Origin: FEN-1297 sp964498065
GTDB taxonomy: Bacteria > Bacteroidota > Ignavibacteria > Ignavibacteriales > Ignavibacteriaceae
Length of the DNA: 64,000 bases
NCBI GenBank assembly: GCA_964498065.1
Contig: CAZCFZ010000001.1
Location: 1 to 64,000 of the forward strand
Direction: 5' to 3'
Shown: positions 27,226-36,402 of the stretch, in pieces
How the letters are laid out: each line of letters opens with the position of its first letter
Numbering within the stretch: position 1 is the stretch's first letter
Program-made: the position numbers and the translations under genes
The notes under the pieces: generated by a model
The model's database searches: none
Told to the model about the DNA's origin: nothing
Seen by the model: only the letters and a program-made list of their open reading frames with translations

Positions 27226-28047
27226 TTAAAAATCTTTCTTTCTAAAAATTGAGATTGTTATTCCCATAGTTAATATTAAAAATGCTAAAGAAGTAAGAAT
27301 AGGCTGATAATCTCCTATACTTTTTCCCATAGCAAGTTCAAAGGTAATCTTTCCCATTAACTCGGAAGTTTTTGGAATGATATAATATCCGATATCAATT
27401 AAAGATTTTAATAATTTGCTCTGAATTATTGCTCCCCATTCCGAATGACCTGAAGAAAGAAGGGGGCTTAGAATTATAAAAATAAAATATGCTACCATCA
27501 TGCCAACTGTTTGGCCTTTTGTAATAACACTAAAAAATATTATTAAAGAGTAAAGTACTGCAAATGTAAATGTTATGGAAAAAATGATTAACAGGAATGA
27601 AAAATCCCAATGAGAAAATTTAATCGAAATAATAAACCAGGCACCCATTACTAGAAACGTAATATTTAAAAACACAACCAGGATACCGCCCCAGAATTTC
27701 CCCCAAATTAATTGAGAACGCGATACCGGTTTGGAAATCAGCAAATCAATATTTCCTTTTTCAAGCATTACCGGAACAAAGCTTGCGCTTGAGAAAATTG
27801 CCAATAGCAGACATAATCCTGAAAGAGGGGTAACAATTAAAAGTTCAAGGCCAGATGTTATTTGATGAACGGAAATATTTTGATTGGATTTGCTAAAACC
27901 TGAAATTATACTTGTTGTACCGGTTAACGAAAAAACCAGAATCATAATTAACAGTGCAATACAAGAAATGATGAAAAATGCAATAAAAACTTTCCTTGCC
28001 ATCGCTTCTCTTAAAGTAAACCAGGTCATTATCAAAGTATTTTTCAT
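27226..28047 (-). CDS. ABC-2 type transporter permease
   Basis: A 273-residue integral membrane protein with six hydrophobic helices and the segment GNIDLLISKPVSRSQLIWGKFWGG, typical of ABC-2 permeases of the NosY/bacitracin-export kind. A preceding AAAGGAG ribosome site and a four-base overlap with the ATPase stop tie it to the gene upstream. Together they form one two-gene exporter, probably acting as a dimer of permease plus ATPase pairs. The substrate cannot be inferred from the sequence. Confidence 0.9.
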   Translation of the reverse strand: MKNTLIMTWFTLREAMARKVFIAFFIISCIALLIMILVFSLTGTTSIISGFSKSNQNISVHQITSGLELLIVTPLSGLCLLLAIFSSASFVPVMLEKGNIDLLISKPVSRSQLIWGKFWGGILVVFLNITFLVMGAWFIISIKFSHWDFSFLLIIFSITFTFAVLYSLIIFFSVITKGQTVGMMVAYFIFIILSPLLSSGHSEWGAIIQSKLLKSLIDIGYYIIPKTSELMGKITFELAMGKSIGDYQPILTSLAFLILTMGITISIFRKKDF

Positions 28048-28991
28048 TTTGTATTCTCCTTTTCTGCTTCCTGGATTAAAGAGATGAACATATCTTCAAG
28101 AGTATTTTTTTGCTGTGAAAATTCTTTAATAACGACTCCGTTTTTTCTCAACAGATCAAGAATTCTATTTAACTCCTGCGTATCTGCTACCCGCAAAGTG
28201 TAATAACCGTCTTGCATTTTAGCAAGATTTAATCCGTTTAATAATTCCGGGGACAGTTTATCAATTCCATCACCCTCTACACTTATTTTATATTCTTCTT
28301 TTTTCTCAGTAAGCTCACTTACGGTTCCTTCTTTCAACAACTTGCCTTTATTTAATATTCCGACCCTGTCTGTAATTAATTCTACTTCGGATAGAAGATG
28401 GCTGTTCAAAAATATTGTTTTGCCTTTCGTTTTTAATTCAAGAAGTATATCCCGTATTTCTTTTCTTCCGATCGGATCTACACCATCGGTAGGTTCATCA
28501 AGAAAAATAAGCTCAGGATCATTAAGCAGTGCTTGCGCAAGTCCCAGACGCTGCATCATTCCCTTTGAATAATTTTTAACTTTTGTCTTTTTCCACTTGG
28601 ATAGCTTAACCAGTTCCAGAAGCTCGTCTATTCTCTTCTTTAAATAATCGCTTTCCAATTCGCTTAACTTCCCGAAGAATTGCAATACGTCTCCGCCGTT
28701 TAAGTAAGCAGGATATTTATGGTTTTCCGGTAAATAACCGACTCTTTTCTTAACATGATAATTAGCAATTTCTTCATCGAGAATTTTTGCAGAACCCGAG
28801 GTAGGGAAAATAATTCCCAATAATAATTTAATTAATGTGGTCTTGCCTGCGCCGTTTGGCCCGAGAAGACCAAAGATGGATCCTTTACTTACATTAAGTT
28901 TTAACTGCGTAAGAGCTTCAACCTTTTTTTTACCGAACGATGATGAATATACCTTTGTCAGGTCTGCTGTTTCTATCGCATATAAACTCAT
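28044..28991 (-). CDS. ABC transporter ATP-binding protein
   Basis: A 315-residue ATPase: Walker A LLGPNGAGKTTLIKLLLG near 43-52, the Q-loop region VGYLPENHKYPAYLNG, signature YSKGMMQRLGLAQALLNDPE, Walker B LIFLDEPTDGVDPIG and H-loop LNSHLLSEVE. The C-terminal 80 residues form the extension usual for ABC-2 ATPases. It drives the permease encoded immediately downstream with a four-base ATGA overlap. Divergent from recQ across a 232-base region. Confidence 0.95.
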   Translation of the reverse strand: MSLYAIETADLTKVYSSSFGKKKVEALTQLKLNVSKGSIFGLLGPNGAGKTTLIKLLLGIIFPTSGSAKILDEEIANYHVKKRVGYLPENHKYPAYLNGGDVLQFFGKLSELESDYLKKRIDELLELVKLSKWKKTKVKNYSKGMMQRLGLAQALLNDPELIFLDEPTDGVDPIGRKEIRDILLELKTKGKTIFLNSHLLSEVELITDRVGILNKGKLLKEGTVSELTEKKEEYKISVEGDGIDKLSPELLNGLNLAKMQDGYYTLRVADTQELNRILDLLRKNGVVIKEFSQQKNTLEDMFISLIQEAEKENTK

Positions 28992-29223
28992 ATAATATCC
29001 TGTTATTTTTTATTTTAACTTTAAATATAAGAAAAAAAGATGAAGGACAGACCCTTTCAGCTTACCATATTGTTAAAAAATGATGATGTTTTTTGTTGCT
29101 GCTAAATATTATAAATTTTTTGATGGTTTTGTATTCACCGTTTGGTAAGAATGTGTTTTAATTATTTTTTGTATTTTTAAAAGTAAATAAAGAATTAATC
29201 ATAAGTACGTTTAAGAGATATTA

Positions 29224-31842
29224 TTGGAGCCTAAAGAAGCACTTTTAAAATTTTTCGGTTATAATTCTTTCCGGAAAAATCAACTGGAAATTATTAATGC
29301 AATACTTGAAGGAGAGAATGTATTAAGTGTACTGCCTACCGGTGCCGGGAAATCTTTATGCTACCAAATACCGGCTTTAATTTCATCCGACTTTTCAATA
29401 GTGATCTCACCTTTGATTGCTTTGATGAAGGACCAGGTTGACTCTCTGAATAAACTTGCACCGGTTGCTGCTTTTATAAACAGCACTTTATCTTTTTATG
29501 AAACCGAAGAAGTTTTGAAAAATATTTCATTCGGTAAAACCAAGTTATTATACTTAGCACCGGAAAGACTGGAAAGCATTGATTTTGCCGATAGGATTAA
29601 ATCTCTAAATCCTTCTTTTGTATTTGTAGACGAAGCTCATTGTATAAGTGAATGGGGGCACAGCTTTAGGCCGAGCTATAGAAAAATTAAAGATTTTATT
29701 GATTATATATCAGTAAAAAAAATCTCTGCGTTTACCGCAACTGCAACTCCGGAAGTTGTTAAAGATATTGTAGAACAATTGGGATTAAAGGATCCCAAAT
29801 TATTCGTAAGAGGATTTGAAAGAGAAAATCTTGAGTTAAATGTAATATTAACAAGAAAGAAAAAAGAAAAATGCTTCGAGTTAATCTCACGATTTAAAAC
29901 TCCGGCTATAATTTATACAGCTTCCCGAAAAAGAGCCGAAGAAATTTCCGAATATCTTAACATGCATAAATTACACTGCGGTTACTATCACGCCGGATTA
30001 GCTCCGGAAGAAAGAAAAAAAATACAGGAAGATTTTATTGAAGGCAGAATACCTATTATTGCAGCTACAAATGCTTTCGGTATGGGCATTGACAAAAAGG
30101 ATATACGACTGGTAATTCATTACAATACCCCGGGATCAATTGAAAACTATTACCAGGAGATAGGCCGTGCAGGCAGAGACGGAAAAACTTCTTATATATA
30201 CCTGCTTCACGACGATTCCGATATAAACATTCAAAATTTCTTTCTGGCAAACTCGCATCCGGATAAAAAACTTATTCAAAATATCTATGATGCGATTTGC
30301 GATTACGGACAAGTTGCCGTAGGCAATATTCCGGATAAAGAGATACATATTAATCACGAATACATTTCTGCTTACGCTAAAAAGGAAGTTTCAAAAGGAT
30401 TGCTATACTCTTCTTTAAGGATACTTGAAGGAGGCGGCTATTTAAGACAGGCCTCAGAGTTTGACAACCGAACTACAATTAAAATAAACTTAGAGAAAAG
30501 TAGACTAAAAGAATTCTTAAAAAAATCATCCAATAATTTAATTAAAGTTATAGTACTGCATTTATTAAGAGAATACGGCAGTAAAATTTTTACTTCATCT
30601 GTTCAAATTTTAACATCAAAAACAGCTAATAATACCGGTTTATCGGAAAACGAGATTGATGAGACATTTACTACACTGGATAATCTGGGAATAATTTCAC
30701 TCAACAAGCCTATTTCAAAAGAGAATGTTTTACTAACTTCACCTCGAGTAAGTTCAAACCGTTTAATGCTCGATTATAAAAAAATTAATGAAAGCTATCT
30801 TTCTCTTCAAAAAAAAATCGACCTGATGGTGGATTATGTTTACTCAAATGAGTGCAGATTTAAATTTATTCTTAGATATTTTGGTGAAAATGTTGAAGAT
30901 TATAATTGCAGCAGATGCGATAACTGCAGAATTCAAGACTCTCTGCCCGATTCATCAGCATCTTATATAAAGGAAATTCTTCTGCAGACCTTTTTCTTAT
31001 ATAAAGATCCAATAAGCGATGCAGCAGTAACTTCAATATTGCTGGGAACTTCAAAGTTAGAAATATATAAGCACTTAGATACCTTTGGAGCATGTGCAAA
31101 CTATAATAAAAACGATATTAAATCGGTTTTACATGAACTCATTGCAAAGGGTTTTTTAAGAAAAGACGCCGGCAAAAAATATATTAATTTAACTGAAAGC
31201 GGGTCAGACTTCTTAAAAGAAAATGATTTAATAAAAGATGAATTAATCGAGCAGCCGGAATATGAAGTTAACCTGGAACTTTTTAACCTGTTAAAAGAAG
31301 TAAGAACAAAAGCTTCCAAAAAATTTATGCAGACAGGCTATTTAATCTGTCCAGATGAAATACTCAAAGAAATTTCAGCGACACATCCTAAAACAAAAAA
31401 CGAATTGCTTATGATCAACGGTTTTAACCATAGGATGTTTAATAAACTGGGTACAGATATACTTGAAACAATTAATGAATTTGAAAAAAACAAAAGTGTC
31501 ATATCAACTAAAACACATAAGGAACTTCGTACGATACCGGCAAATATACAAGAGACACTAAAACTATTAACAAAAGGTTATTCATTAAAGGATATTGCTT
31601 CGCTGCGCAAACTGTCCGAAGCGGTAATTTCGATGCAGATAGAAACAATACTTGAATATGAAAACAATATCGATATAAGCAGGCTATTCGAGAAAAACGA
31701 ACTAGACGTTATAATAAAAGAAATAGAAAAAGGATATAGCGACTTAAAAGATTTGAAGGGGAGGCTTCCAGGCGATATTTCCTATCCGCAGATTAGAATT
31801 GCATTAGCAAAGTACAAATCTACTTTGCATTCTTTTTCTTAA
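29224..31842 (+). CDS. recQ: ATP-dependent DNA helicase RecQ (long form)
   Basis: An 872-residue superfamily 2 helicase acting 3' to 5' in recombination and fork repair. Walker A is LPTGAGKS (Lys43), DEAH box VDEAH at 135-139, ISEWGHSFRPSY follows, and motif VI is YYQEIGRAGRDG. The zinc-binding RQC part has Cys544, Cys562, Cys565 and Cys568 (NCSRCDNC). An HRDC domain lies at about 683-752, then roughly 120 residues with a helix-turn-helix-like repeat (LTKGYSLKDIASLRKLSEAVI). It is about 260 residues longer than E. coli RecQ. The start is TTG with a weak AAGAG ahead; no in-frame ATG is available until residue 80. Confidence 0.95.
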   Translation: MEPKEALLKFFGYNSFRKNQLEIINAILEGENVLSVLPTGAGKSLCYQIPALISSDFSIVISPLIALMKDQVDSLNKLAPVAAFINSTLSFYETEEVLKNISFGKTKLLYLAPERLESIDFADRIKSLNPSFVFVDEAHCISEWGHSFRPSYRKIKDFIDYISVKKISAFTATATPEVVKDIVEQLGLKDPKLFVRGFERENLELNVILTRKKKEKCFELISRFKTPAIIYTASRKRAEEISEYLNMHKLHCGYYHAGLAPEERKKIQEDFIEGRIPIIAATNAFGMGIDKKDIRLVIHYNTPGSIENYYQEIGRAGRDGKTSYIYLLHDDSDINIQNFFLANSHPDKKLIQNIYDAICDYGQVAVGNIPDKEIHINHEYISAYAKKEVSKGLLYSSLRILEGGGYLRQASEFDNRTTIKINLEKSRLKEFLKKSSNNLIKVIVLHLLREYGSKIFTSSVQILTSKTANNTGLSENEIDETFTTLDNLGIISLNKPISKENVLLTSPRVSSNRLMLDYKKINESYLSLQKKIDLMVDYVYSNECRFKFILRYFGENVEDYNCSRCDNCRIQDSLPDSSASYIKEILLQTFFLYKDPISDAAVTSILLGTSKLEIYKHLDTFGACANYNKNDIKSVLHELIAKGFLRKDAGKKYINLTESGSDFLKENDLIKDELIEQPEYEVNLELFNLLKEVRTKASKKFMQTGYLICPDEILKEISATHPKTKNELLMINGFNHRMFNKLGTDILETINEFEKNKSVISTKTHKELRTIPANIQETLKLLTKGYSLKDIASLRKLSEAVISMQIETILEYENNIDISRLFEKNELDVIIKEIEKGYSDLKDLKGRLPGDISYPQIRIALAKYKSTLHSFS

Positions 31843-32322
31843 GACTTTCCAAATATGCAGTTACCTTGCTAAAAAATTTTTCCCACTTAGCCGGATCTTG
31901 ATTATAGTACTCTATTGTCTTTTTATAATCTTCCTTAGTAGTATTATATCTTTTAAACACGATACTCTTAAGTGAATCATTCTTAACATTCAAAGTGTTC
32001 AATGTATCCTGCTGAATAATTAAATCGGNNNNNNNNNNNNNNNNNNNNNNNNNNNNNNNNNNNNNNNNNNNNNNNNNNNNNNNNNNNNNNNNNNNNNNNN
32101 NNNNNNNNNNNNNNNNNNNNNNNNNNNNGAATCATTCTTAACATTCAAAGTGTTCAATGTATCCTGCTGAATAATTAAATCGGCATATATTTTTACGAAT
32201 TTATCTTCGTTTATAATTTTTTTCCTGGAACACCCGGACAGGAGAGTAATAAGTAAAATTTGTGATACTAATACAAGAATGCAGTTTAAGCGGTTGCTAT
32301 ATTTACTGAATATTTTAATCAA
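31820..32322 (-). CDS. DUF4296-type lipoprotein, interrupted by an assembly gap
   Basis: The 5' part encodes a lipoprotein signal (LITLLSGCSRKK) and EDKFVKIYADLIIQQD; the 3' part encodes DPAKWEKFFSKVTAYLESL to the stop at 31820. Between them lie 100 Ns flanked by two identical 55-base copies. Removing one copy plus the Ns (155 bases) joins both parts in one frame of 115 residues, so the gene is probably intact in the organism. The sequence fits DUF4296, small Bacteroidota lipoproteins of unknown function. The start appears to be TTG. Its 3' end overlaps the convergent recQ end by 23 bases. Confidence 0.75.
31974..32028. repeat. 55-base direct repeat, left copy at the gap
   Basis: Identical to 32129-32183. 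It directly abuts the run of Ns. The most economical reading is overlapping contig ends that were scaffolded without being merged. Confidence 0.95.
32029..32128. other. Assembly gap (100 Ns)
   Basis: Exactly 100 undetermined bases, a standard placeholder length rather than a measured distance. Flanking 55-base duplicates suggest the real gap is negative (the contigs overlap). Confidence 0.98.
32129..32183. repeat. 55-base direct repeat, right copy at the gap
   Basis: Identical to 31974-32028; see that entry. Confidence 0.95.
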
Positions 32323-32393
32323 CTCAAGCTTTTTGTACTATTATGATTTGTGCCCTTTTTAAATATTTAACCTTCTGTTTTCACAAGAAAAAC

Positions 32394-33341
32394 TTATTTC
32401 ATTTTTTTGCTTGCTTCGAACAAAATCTTTTTTTCTTTATCGGTTAAATTTTGATAACCTGATTGACTTATTTTGTCTAAGATCGCATCAATCTCAGCTT
32501 GCGTTACTTCATGCTTATTTTTATCATCCTTTATTTCATAATACCTTGCTTCTTCAACATTATCATCTTTTTTCTTAAAAACATTTGCAGCGTTTTTTAA
32601 AGAATCGAAAACCTTTCCGCCGCCATGCTGATAAGATGATCTGCCGAAAATATTTCTAAAAGAGAAATTAGATTTTCTATCAAGCATTATATAAACAAAA
32701 CCTGCCAGACCGCCTCCAAGATGAGCGAGATGTGCTATATTTCCACCCTGAGGAATTGAATATAATTCGACTAAAACCGCAAAAGCAATTAAGTATTTTG
32801 CTTTTATAGGAATGAAGAACCAAAGGTAAATATATTGGTTTGGGAATAACATACCGAATGCTATTAGTACGCCGAAAATAGCGCCGGATGCTCCAATTGT
32901 TGGGCCTAACGGTTCATGAAATAGAGGAGGAAAGATTAATTGAGAAATACCGGCAATTACTCCGCAGAGTAAGTAGAATGTTAAAAATTTTTTAGAACCC
33001 CATAAATTTTCTACTTCCATCCCGAACATCCACAGCATAAACATATTCCAGAAGATATGCCAAAAGCCGCCATGCATGAACTGGTAAGTAATTAATTGCC
33101 ACGGATAGAAACTCCAATGAATGACTTGACCAATCCCGTTAGATAAGTTTATTCCGCCAATTGGAATTAAAGCAAGATATTCGGTTAATATATCACCAAA
33201 AGTTAATCCGGTGCTGGTTTGGATCTGCTGACCTAGCATATAAACAATAAAAACCAAGCCATTAATTATCAATAAATTCTTGATTACCGGAGGGAAAAAA
33301 CTAAAACCGCCGAATCCTGAAGGTCTATAATAATCACTCAC
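32394..33341 (-). CDS. Rhomboid-family intramembrane serine protease
   Basis: A 315-residue membrane protein with six helices in the first 220 residues. The catalytic pair is Ser152 in TIGASGAIFG and His207 in AHLAHLGGGLAG; the WHIFWNMFMLWMFG segment is the usual loop and helix 2 motif. The last 90 residues are a charged cytoplasmic tail that ends in a helical hairpin (EIDAILDKISQSGYQNLTDK), common in Bacteroidota rhomboids. It cleaves transmembrane segments of client proteins; the clients are unknown. GTG start with AAAGGA upstream. Confidence 0.93.
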   Translation of the reverse strand: MSDYYRPSGFGGFSFFPPVIKNLLIINGLVFIVYMLGQQIQTSTGLTFGDILTEYLALIPIGGINLSNGIGQVIHWSFYPWQLITYQFMHGGFWHIFWNMFMLWMFGMEVENLWGSKKFLTFYLLCGVIAGISQLIFPPLFHEPLGPTIGASGAIFGVLIAFGMLFPNQYIYLWFFIPIKAKYLIAFAVLVELYSIPQGGNIAHLAHLGGGLAGFVYIMLDRKSNFSFRNIFGRSSYQHGGGKVFDSLKNAANVFKKKDDNVEEARYYEIKDDKNKHEVTQAEIDAILDKISQSGYQNLTDKEKKILFEASKKMK

Positions 33342-33497
33342 AAAAAATTCCTTTATTAAAATATTTTACTTATTTATAAAACAATATGTGAAAATAATCA
33401 GATAAAAACATGTACAAAATAACTCACAGCCATACTAAATATGTTATCAATTTAAGTTTTTATAATATATATCCGAATTTCGCTAAATTCCGCAATT

Positions 33498-33525
33498 ATA
33501 AGAAACCTGCCTATTTCCAGGCAGG
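33498..33525 (-). terminator. Intrinsic terminator downstream of pgk
   Basis: A perfect 7-bp stem CCTGCCT (33506-33512) and AGGCAGG (33519-33525) with a 6-base loop; on the minus strand it is followed by TTTCTTAT. It lies about 85 bases past the pgk stop. Confidence 0.7.
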
Positions 33526-33608
33526 AATTGAAATAATATCTGGTAATGCATAGCGGAAAAAATATTCCAGTGAAATAAATTTACTAAATATTCGCTGTAA
33601 TAAGTATG

Positions 33609-34805
33609 CTATGCTTCACTTAATGCCGCAACACCCGGCAGTGTTTTACCTTCTAAAAATTCAAGTGAAGCCCCTCCGCCTGTAGAGACATGGGAAACTT
33701 TATCATCCAATCCGGCTTTACTTATTGCAGCTGCAGAATCACCGCCGCCAATTATAGTAATTGAACCATTATTTGTTGCCTGAACCAGAGTTTCTGCAAT
33801 TGCATTTGTACCTTTTGCAAAGTTATCCATTTCAAAAACTCCCATTGGTCCGTTCCAGACAATCGTTTTAGCTTTCAATATTTCACCGCTGAAAATTTTT
33901 CTAGTTTCCGGCCCGATATCGAGTCCCATTTTATCTGCGGGTATTTCATCAACACTAACAACCTTTGACGGTGAATCGTTTTTGAACTCATCGGCAACTA
34001 CAACATCAACAGGCATTAAGAATTTTACATTCGACTTGCTTACTTTGTCCAGAACTTCCTTAGCTAAATCTATCTTTTCGGCTTCAAGTAAAGATTTGCC
34101 AATTTCTTTACCTTGTGCTTTATAAAACGTATAAGCCATTCCCCCGCCGATGATCATTGTATCTACTTTATCTAAAAGATTAGTAATAACATCAATTTTC
34201 CCGGATATTTTAGCTCCGCCTAAGATTGCACAATATGGCCTTTTAGGATTTGAGATTGCGCTACCTAAATAATCCAATTCTTTCTGCATTAAATACCCAG
34301 CAGCACATTGCTTAATATATTTTGTAACACCTTCCGTAGAGGCGTGTGCTCTATGTGCGCTTCCGAATGCATCATTAACATAAACATCACCGAGTTCCGC
34401 CAACTGCTTTGCAAACTGCGGATCGTTTTTTTCTTCTTCTTCATGAAATCTTAAATTTTCCAGGAGAACAACATCTCCGCTTTTCATTTGGCCTACAATT
34501 TTTTTAACTTCTTCTCCGATACAATCGGGAGCCAATTTAACTTGCTTATTTAAAAGCTCACCCAAACGAACCGCAGCAGGCTTCAAACTATACTTCGGAT
34601 TAACCTTCCCTTTAGGTCTTCCCAAATGACTCATCAATATTGCTTTACCGCCATCGGTTATTATTTTCTTTATTGTCGGCAGTGAAGATACGATTCTAAT
34701 ATCATTTGTTATTTTAAGATCTTCGTCTAAAGGCACATTAAAATCTACACGTACTAAAACGCGCTTGTCTTTAAGATTAAGTTTATCTATTGATAATTTG
34801 TTCAT
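33609..34805 (-). CDS. pgk: Phosphoglycerate kinase
   Basis: A 398-residue two-domain enzyme converting 1,3-bisphosphoglycerate plus ADP to 3-phosphoglycerate plus ATP. Landmarks: KRVLVRVDFNVPLD (signature), LMSHLGRPKG, ENLRFHEEEEKND, NDAFGSAHRAHAS, ILGGAKISGKI, GGGMAYTF, WNGPMGVFE and the C-terminal GGGDSAAA and STGGGASLEFLEG nucleotide loops. Full length and intact. Ribosome site AAAGGATGG ahead of the ATG. It follows gap by 144 bases with a hairpin between them, so the two glycolytic genes are neighbours but may be transcribed partly separately. Confidence 0.98.
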   Translation of the reverse strand: MNKLSIDKLNLKDKRVLVRVDFNVPLDEDLKITNDIRIVSSLPTIKKIITDGGKAILMSHLGRPKGKVNPKYSLKPAAVRLGELLNKQVKLAPDCIGEEVKKIVGQMKSGDVVLLENLRFHEEEEKNDPQFAKQLAELGDVYVNDAFGSAHRAHASTEGVTKYIKQCAAGYLMQKELDYLGSAISNPKRPYCAILGGAKISGKIDVITNLLDKVDTMIIGGGMAYTFYKAQGKEIGKSLLEAEKIDLAKEVLDKVSKSNVKFLMPVDVVVADEFKNDSPSKVVSVDEIPADKMGLDIGPETRKIFSGEILKAKTIVWNGPMGVFEMDNFAKGTNAIAETLVQATNNGSITIIGGGDSAAAISKAGLDDKVSHVSTGGGASLEFLEGKTLPGVAALSEA

Positions 34806-34903
34806 TTATTACCATCCTTTTTCTTCTTATTCAAAACACACGAATTAAATGGCTTTTTAAAAGCAGTTTATTAAAAAGAACCAATCTGAATTAGTGAAGG
34901 GAT

Positions 34904-34940
34904 ATAAACAACAAAGACGAAGTTTTTACTCCGTCTTTGT
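34904..34940 (-). terminator. Hairpin terminator between gap and pgk
   Basis: A 9-bp stem ACAAAGACG (34911-34919) with CGTCTTTGT (34932-34940), continued by three more pairs after one mismatch around a TTTT loop. It lies just beyond the gap stop. The minus-strand tail is TGTTTAT, only moderately T-rich, so termination may be partial and could attenuate pgk. Confidence 0.65.
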
Positions 34941-34949
34941 TTTTAATAA

Positions 34950-36014
34950 TTAACCTTGCTTAGCGATTTTTACCAGCAAATCGACCACTCTGTTTGAATA
35001 ACCCCATTCATTATCATACCAGGAAATAACCTTAAAGAATCGCTTTTCATCTTTAAAATTATTCTGAAGAGTAGCGAGTGAATCGTAAATCGAAGATCTT
35101 TCATCATGGACAAAATCCGTTGAAACTACTTCTTCGTTACAATATCCCAAAATTCCTTTTAAATAAGTTTCGGACGCTTTTTTCATTAAAGCATCTATTT
35201 CTGCTATAGAAGTTTCTTTAACAGAACGGAAGGTTAAATCCACTACAGAAACATCTGCAGTCGGAACTCTAAACGACATACCCGTTAACTTGCCTTTTGT
35301 TGAAGGAAGAACTTCTCCGACAGCTTTAGCCGCACCTGTGGTAGATGGAATAATATTTATTGCCGCTGCTCTACCGCCTCTCCAGTCTTTCTTTGAAGGA
35401 CCGTCAACGGTTTTTTGAGTAGCAGTATATGAATGAATTGTAGTCATTAATCCGGTTTCAATTCCAATCCCTTCTTTAAGAATTACATGAACAACCGGAG
35501 CTAAACAGTTAGTTGTGCACGATGCATTCGAAATAATATTATGCTTTGCCGGATCATATTCATTATCATTAACACCTAATACAATTGTTTTAACATCACC
35601 CTTTCCAGGAGCAGAGATTACTACTTTTTTTGCACCGGCTTCCAGGTGACCTTTTGCTTTATCGGAATGAGTGAATAATCCGGTTGATTCTATTACATAA
35701 TCAACTTTTAATTCTTTCCAAGGCAACTGGGAAGGTTCTTTAGTAGCAAGCACACATTTAATTTTATGACCGTTGACAATAAGAATATCGTCATGCTCTA
35801 AAGATGAATCACTTTTTTCCGTTGCTAACTTTCCTTTAAATTTACCATGGACCGAATCATATTTTAATTGATATGCAAAATATTTTGCATCTGTGGTTAT
35901 ATCTACTACCGCTACAACATCTATTTCTTTACCCAAAATACCTTTATCAACCAATGCATTAAACACCAATCTGCCTATTCTGCCGAATCCATTAATACCG
36001 ACTTTAATTGCCAT
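34950..36014 (-). CDS. gap: Glyceraldehyde-3-phosphate dehydrogenase, type I
   Basis: A 354-residue NAD-linked dehydrogenase of glycolysis and gluconeogenesis. N-terminal VGINGFGRIGRLVFNALVDK binds NAD, and the catalytic Cys166 lies in SNASCTTNCLAP, with later STTGAAKAVGEVLPSTKGKL, GMSFRVPTADVSVVDLT and WYDNEWGYSNRVVDL. It carries the slightly longer N-terminal part (VVDITTDAKYFAYQLKYDS) found in many Bacteroidota enzymes. Strong AAAGGAG ribosome site. It heads the gap-pgk pair. Confidence 0.98.
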   Translation of the reverse strand: MAIKVGINGFGRIGRLVFNALVDKGILGKEIDVVAVVDITTDAKYFAYQLKYDSVHGKFKGKLATEKSDSSLEHDDILIVNGHKIKCVLATKEPSQLPWKELKVDYVIESTGLFTHSDKAKGHLEAGAKKVVISAPGKGDVKTIVLGVNDNEYDPAKHNIISNASCTTNCLAPVVHVILKEGIGIETGLMTTIHSYTATQKTVDGPSKKDWRGGRAAAINIIPSTTGAAKAVGEVLPSTKGKLTGMSFRVPTADVSVVDLTFRSVKETSIAEIDALMKKASETYLKGILGYCNEEVVSTDFVHDERSSIYDSLATLQNNFKDEKRFFKVISWYDNEWGYSNRVVDLLVKIAKQG

Positions 36015-36402
36015 ACTATACTCCTTTAATTAAAATTTTTTTTAGTGCATTACAAAAATACTCAAAGGGTGTTTTAATTTCAATTGGATTGAATTAAATA
36101 TCTAAGAATAGATAAGTATCCGCTAATTCAGATCACTAAAGTCTAAGGCTGTTTAATAATAATTTTTAAAAATATAGAGATGAAATTTAATTTACAATTA
36201 ACAATGAAATAAATTTCCAATCAACAAAAATGGTCCCTTGAATCGATTTAAGATTTTAGCCGTAACAATATTGGGAAATATAAATCTGCAGCAGGAGAAC
36301 TGGTAACGAAATGCTTAATTCAATATTTGCTTTACCGAAAGCACAGATAATTTAATTTTAATATAATGCAATATTTTAAACAGGCTTAGCTATTTTTTCT
36401 TT
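36015..36402. other. 388-base region upstream of gap
   Basis: Should contain the gap promoter. The only structure I see is an AT-rich imperfect inverted repeat at 36073-36098 (TTTAATT-T-CAAT and ATTGAATTAAA, 3-base loop), 58 bases before the gap start, which could be an operator or leader hairpin. No gene or RNA is evident in the rest. Confidence 0.4.
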
